Origin: Flavobacteriales bacterium
Lineage (GTDB): Bacteria; Bacteroidota; Bacteroidia; Flavobacteriales_F; PHOS-HE28
Reading direction: 5' to 3'
Assembly: GCA_016700415.1 (NCBI GenBank)
Contig: CP065018.1
Coordinates: 2,114,001-2,178,000 of the forward strand
Length of the DNA: 64,000 nt
A model generated the notes under the pieces. The model was not told the DNA's origin, searched no databases, and worked only from the letters and a program-made list of their open reading frames with translations. The position numbers and the translations under genes were made by a program. Of the stretch, positions 61,003 through 64,000 are shown piece by piece; position 1 is the first letter of the stretch, and every line of letters begins with the position of its first letter.

Positions 61003-62334
61003 ATGAAACGAACCATTTCAGCCGTCACGTTGCTGCTCCTGTGCAGCCTTGCTTCCCAAGCGCAGAACATTGCCAGTGTGGCCAATGGCCTCTACTACAT
61101 GCCCACGACGTGGGACTGCCTCTGCCTCCCGACGCCGGGCATGCACATCACCATCAACCACCAGGTGACCTTGAACAACGACCTGGGACCTCTTTCAGGC
61201 TCCATCACCATCAATGCTTCGGGGGCGCTGATCCAGGATGCCGTACCACGCAGCATGCTCATGACCGGTGGCGCCTTCTCTAACAGCGGAAACTTCAGCA
61301 TCGACCTCATGCAGGTGCAAGGGGGCAGTTTCACAAACTCGGGGACCGCACAGATCAGGTCCTATGCCAACTATGCCGCCATTGAGAACACCGGCACCAT
61401 CAGCGGCACGGACAGTTTGCTCAACATGGGGTCGTACACCAACAGCGGTGCATTGGAGCATGCCACCATCTACACGGGGCTGACCTTCAATAACCTCGGC
61501 ACCGTGACGGGGGTGGACAGCTTGTACAACCAAGGCACCCTGACCAACGGGCCGACGGCGCACATTACGGCCGACAGCCTGTACAATGCGGGGAACCTGA
61601 CGAACGACGGGATCCTGGAGCATGTCGCCTTCACCAATGCGGGCACCTACACCAATAATGGCGAGGTCCAGTTCAATGACATGACCAATCGCGCAGGGGT
61701 GTTCCACAACTACGGGACCCTCACGGGCACGGGCAGCATGACCAATGCCGACGATTTCTTCAATTACCCCGGAGGTGCGGTGACATTGGCGGTAAGTTTT
61801 TTGAACGGGTCACTGACCGTTCCACCCTTGCCGGCGGCCGTGTTCACGAACGACGGGACGGTGACCATCGGTGACAGTTGGTACAATTTCGACCTGGTGA
61901 CCGGGGATTCCTCGGGTTACTGGAGCGTGCAGGACTCATCGGTCAATGCCGGGAACATGACCGGTGATTTCCAGTTCTGCGACCAGACCCCGTTGTCCCT
62001 GAATTTCCCGGTGGTGGACTACAATTTAGGCACTGTGGCCCCCTCGGTCCGGTTCTGCCAATTGATCACTTCGGTCGGCGTTGGGGAAAAGGATGTGCTC
62101 AGCGTCTTCCCGAACCCCACAACGGATCTCGTTTCCGTGCAATTACCCACTGGGAAGCGGTCTTCAGCCGTGATCGTGACGGACATGGCCGGCAAGCGCA
62201 TGGCCGCGCCTGTTGCGTACACCTCCGGGCCCGAAAAGTTGAGCGTAGATCTGACCGGCCTTGCGCAAGGGATGTATTTGTTGGAAGTCCGAGCTGAAGG
62301 TCAGCGCTACAGGACGGTGGTGGTGAAGCGGTAG
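61003..62334 (+). CDS. T9SS type A sorting-domain surface protein with beta-helical repeats
   Basis: 443 residues from MKRTISAVTLLLLCSLASQA (ATG 61003; signal peptide). The middle part is built of short repeats with alternating TNSGT/NxG motifs (SFTNSGTAQIRSYANYAAIE, GTLTNGPTAHITADSLYNAG, TYTNNGEVQFND), suggesting a right-handed beta helix. The C-terminal type A signal is VLSVFPNPTTDLVSVQLPTG, AVIVTDMAGKRMAAP, LDLTG-like VDLTGLAQGMYLLEV and RTVVVKR. It should be exported by the T9SS and fixed to the surface. Function unknown. Confidence 0.92.
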   Translation: MKRTISAVTLLLLCSLASQAQNIASVANGLYYMPTTWDCLCLPTPGMHITINHQVTLNNDLGPLSGSITINASGALIQDAVPRSMLMTGGAFSNSGNFSIDLMQVQGGSFTNSGTAQIRSYANYAAIENTGTISGTDSLLNMGSYTNSGALEHATIYTGLTFNNLGTVTGVDSLYNQGTLTNGPTAHITADSLYNAGNLTNDGILEHVAFTNAGTYTNNGEVQFNDMTNRAGVFHNYGTLTGTGSMTNADDFFNYPGGAVTLAVSFLNGSLTVPPLPAAVFTNDGTVTIGDSWYNFDLVTGDSSGYWSVQDSSVNAGNMTGDFQFCDQTPLSLNFPVVDYNLGTVAPSVRFCQLITSVGVGEKDVLSVFPNPTTDLVSVQLPTGKRSSAVIVTDMAGKRMAAPVAYTSGPEKLSVDLTGLAQGMYLLEVRAEGQRYRTVVVKR

Positions 62335-62384
62335 TACCTGAAGCTCCGAAAGGGTCTCCGATCCAGAGGCGGAGCCTGAACAGG

Positions 62385-62558
62385 TCAATCAACGCTGAAG
62401 TAGTCCGCGCTCTGGTACCTACCTGTGGCTTCCTTTACCAACTGCATGAGGATGTCGTTGGCCAAACTGCTGGCACCGAAGCAGAACCAGTGGTTGTCCA
62501 ACCATTCCGGGCCGAGTTCCTCTTTCACCATCATCAGATAGTGCAGCGCCTGCTTGCT
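62385..62558 (-). pseudogene. Duplicated 3' end of deoC (last 57 codons and stop)
   Basis: A 174-bp direct repeat of 63180-63353 with no gaps and 16 mismatches (about 91% identity). Its frame is intact from SKQALHYLMMVKEELGPEWL to the stop, with only two amino-acid changes (R to C and E to V); 12 of 14 changed codons are synonymous. It has no start codon and begins 13 bp after the ORF6N stop, so it is a remnant. Confidence 0.93.
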
Positions 62559-62571
62559 CTATTGGGGGACA

Positions 62572-63141
62572 CTACTGCTCCGGCTTGTCCTTATCCGTCT
62601 TGAACCCTACCACCGGCCTGTGTTTCTTCTTTTCCTTTGCGATCTGTACAAGCAGCAAGCGGTTGCGTTCCTCCGCCTGCATTTTCTTCAGCAGGTTGAA
62701 GACCACCTTGATGTCACGGGTGTTATGCGTTACCGTGCCGCGCAGCTTCTCCAACTGCAACAAGAGTTCCTTGTGCGTGGAGAGCACTTCGCGCATGCGG
62801 GTAAAGAGGCGGATGACCTGAATGTTCACTGCGATGGCACGCGGACTATTGAGCACGCTGGAGAGTTGTGCGATGCCTTGCTCAGTGAAGGCCATTGGCG
62901 CATAGCGCGTTCCGCCCCAACTTGAGGTGCCAAGTTGGCTCCTCAAGTTCTCGAACTCCTCGGTGCTCAACTCGAACATGAAGTCCAAGGGGAAGCGTTC
63001 GATGTTGCGCTTCACCTGCCGTTTGAGGTACTTGGTCTCTACTTCGTAGAGTTCGGCCAAGTCTTGGTCGAGCATCACCTTCACCCCTCTGAACTCGAGG
63101 ATAACGCTTTCGATGCGATCAGAAGAAACGAGCTCTTTCAT
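62572..63141 (-). CDS. ORF6N domain DNA-binding protein
   Basis: 189 residues from MKELVSSDRIESVILEFRGV (ATG 63141). The ORF6N (KilA-N related) domain shows VKVMLDQDLAELYEVETKYL, NIERFPLDFMFELSTEEFEN, LGTSSWGGTRYAPMAFTEQG and LNSPRAIAVNIQVIRLFTRM; a coiled-coil (LLLQLEKLRGTVTHNTRDIK) and a basic tail follow. The family began as phage or virus DNA-binding proteins and is common in Bacteroidota with unknown role. It lies 38 bp after intact deoC and 13 bp before a second deoC tail, as if inserted with a deoC 3' end. Confidence 0.92.
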   Translation of the reverse strand: MKELVSSDRIESVILEFRGVKVMLDQDLAELYEVETKYLKRQVKRNIERFPLDFMFELSTEEFENLRSQLGTSSWGGTRYAPMAFTEQGIAQLSSVLNSPRAIAVNIQVIRLFTRMREVLSTHKELLLQLEKLRGTVTHNTRDIKVVFNLLKKMQAEERNRLLLVQIAKEKKKHRPVVGFKTDKDKPEQ

Positions 63142-63143
63142 AG

Positions 63144-63157
63144 GCGGAAGTCTCGTG
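63144..63157. repeat. GAGAC-type motif upstream of ORF6N
   Basis: GCGGAAGTCTCGTG, the near inverse complement of 60858-60871 (CACGAGACATCCGC), in the 38-bp deoC-ORF6N gap. Confidence 0.5.
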
Positions 63158-63179
63158 TCAAACCGACATTCAACGACGA

Positions 63180-64000
63180 TCAATCCACGCTGAAGTAGTC
63201 CGCGCTCTGGTACCTGCCGGTGGCCTCTTTCTCCAGCTGCATGAGGATGTCGTTGGCCAAGCTGCTGGCACCGAAACGGAACCAGTGGTTGTCCAGCCAT
63301 TCGGGGCCGAGTTCCTCCTTCACCATCATCAGGTAGTGCAGTGCCTGCTTGCTGGTGCGGATCCCGCCAGCGGGCTTCATCGCGATCATTACGCCGGTCT
63401 TCAAATAGTGGTCGCGGATGGCGTGCAGCATCACCAGCGTTACTTCCATGGTGGCGGCGGGGCTGATCTTGCCCGTGCTGGTCTTGATGAAATCGGCCCC
63501 GGCCGCGATGGCGATATCGCTCGCCAAGCGCACCTTGTCGTAAGTGCCGAGTTCGCCGGTCTCCAAGATCACCTTCAGCCGCGCCTCGCCACAGACCTCC
63601 TTCACCGCGGCGATCTCATCGGCTACGAAATTGTACTCGCCGCTGTGGAAATGACCGCGGGAGATCACCATGTCGATCTCGTCGGCACCTTCGCTGACAG
63701 CGAATTTGGTGTCGGCGATCTTCACGGCTTTGGGCGCCTGTCCGCTGGGGAAGGCGGTGGCCACGGCGGCCACTTTCACGCCGCTGTCACCTAAGGCCTT
63801 CTTGGCGGTCTTCACCAAGGTGGGATACACGCAGATGGCGGCCACGGTGGGCAGGCCGGGAAGCGAGTCGTGCAGGTGGATGCCCTTGTAGCAGAGCTGG
63901 CGCACCTTGCCGGGCGTGTCCGCGCCTTCGAGCGTAGTGAGGTCGATCATGCTCAGGGCGAGCTTCATCCCCTGCACCTTCGTTTCCTTTTTGATGCTGC
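63180..64000 (-). CDS. deoC: Deoxyribose-phosphate aldolase, 5' end cut by window edge
   Basis: The frame is open to base 64000; the codons before the internal GTG at 63977 read SIKKETKVQG and look coding, so the true start probably lies outside. Visible motifs: LALSMIDLTTLEGADTPGKV, AAICVYPTLVKTAKKAL, VATAFPSGQ, EIDMVISRG, the Schiff-base region LKVILETGELGTYDKVRLAS, and the catalytic Lys in ADFIKTSTGKISPAATMEV with MAMKPAGGIR-like IAMKPAGGIRTSKQALHYLM. It cleaves deoxyribose-5-phosphate to glyceraldehyde-3-phosphate and acetaldehyde. Its last 57 codons are duplicated at 62385. Confidence 0.95.
   Translation of the reverse strand, partial: SIKKETKVQGMKLALSMIDLTTLEGADTPGKVRQLCYKGIHLHDSLPGLPTVAAICVYPTLVKTAKKALGDSGVKVAAVATAFPSGQAPKAVKIADTKFAVSEGADEIDMVISRGHFHSGEYNFVADEIAAVKEVCGEARLKVILETGELGTYDKVRLASDIAIAAGADFIKTSTGKISPAATMEVTLVMLHAIRDHYLKTGVMIAMKPAGGIRTSKQALHYLMMVKEELGPEWLDNHWFRFGASSLANDILMQLEKEATGRYQSADYFSVD

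Noticed and set aside
62385..64000. Prophage or large integrative element indicated by the ORF6N domain
   Set aside because: No integrase, structural or replication genes are present; only the single ORF6N gene lies between the deoC tails.

Overview
The window is a GC-rich stretch of a Bacteroidota chromosome, most likely order Flavobacteriales. Evidence: a gliding-motility/type IX secretion (T9SS) gene set with PorP/SprF and both T9SS C-terminal signal types, DUF5686, HU-CCDC81/SPOR and SprF-OmpA proteins, a methionine synthase split into two genes, -7 promoter elements of the TAnnTTTG/TAnnTTCG type, and little sign of Shine-Dalgarno use. KdsB and a heptosyltransferase-like GT9 enzyme indicate a Gram-negative envelope.

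Layout. 1-11907: three-gene minus-strand cluster of a giant 3247-residue T9SS adhesin with 31 repeats, its PorP/SprF partner and a truncated OmpA-type TPR/PD40 protein. 12.4-17.9 kb: a REP-associated tyrosine transposase with two REP palindromes, then sucA-sucB of 2-oxoglutarate dehydrogenase. 18-29.6 kb: secreted proteins of unknown function, an epimerase, polyprenyl synthase, rfbA, an RND/MMPL exporter, a DUF5686 outer-membrane protein and a radical SAM/SPASM enzyme. 29.8-34.2 kb: translation operon rplM-rpsI-rpsB-tsf-pyrH-frr with internal terminators. 34.5-38 kb: tsaB-tolC and an OmpA-like protein. 38-42.1 kb: split metH behind a SAM-I riboswitch with its own terminator. 42.2-49.1 kb: small metabolic and unknown genes, an orphan antitoxin-like gene, an S9 peptidase, a lipoprotein ending in a gliding-type domain, an AAA/DUF4143 ATPase, a TfoX-like protein and a dihydrouridine synthase. 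49.1-49.95 kb: tandem and inverted repeats beside tRNA-Ser(GGA). 50-62.3 kb: asparaginase-TatD, GT9, thioesterase, peroxiredoxin, SPOR protein, KdsB-TonB receptor, DprA and a type A T9SS cargo protein. 62.4-64 kb: deoC, whose 3' end is duplicated on the far side of an ORF6N-domain gene.

The window has several families of small dispersed repeats: REP palindromes next to a RAYT gene; a GTCGAC palindrome, one copy inserted in frame into the SucB linker; composite intergenic elements with CACAGAG-type ends and heptanucleotide tandem repeats inside; GAGAC palindromes; and a 123-bp tandem array. The strongest candidates for something little described are the 795-bp deoC-tail/ORF6N unit and the heptamer-bearing composite elements. 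All functions are inferred from reading the sequence; no database search was run.
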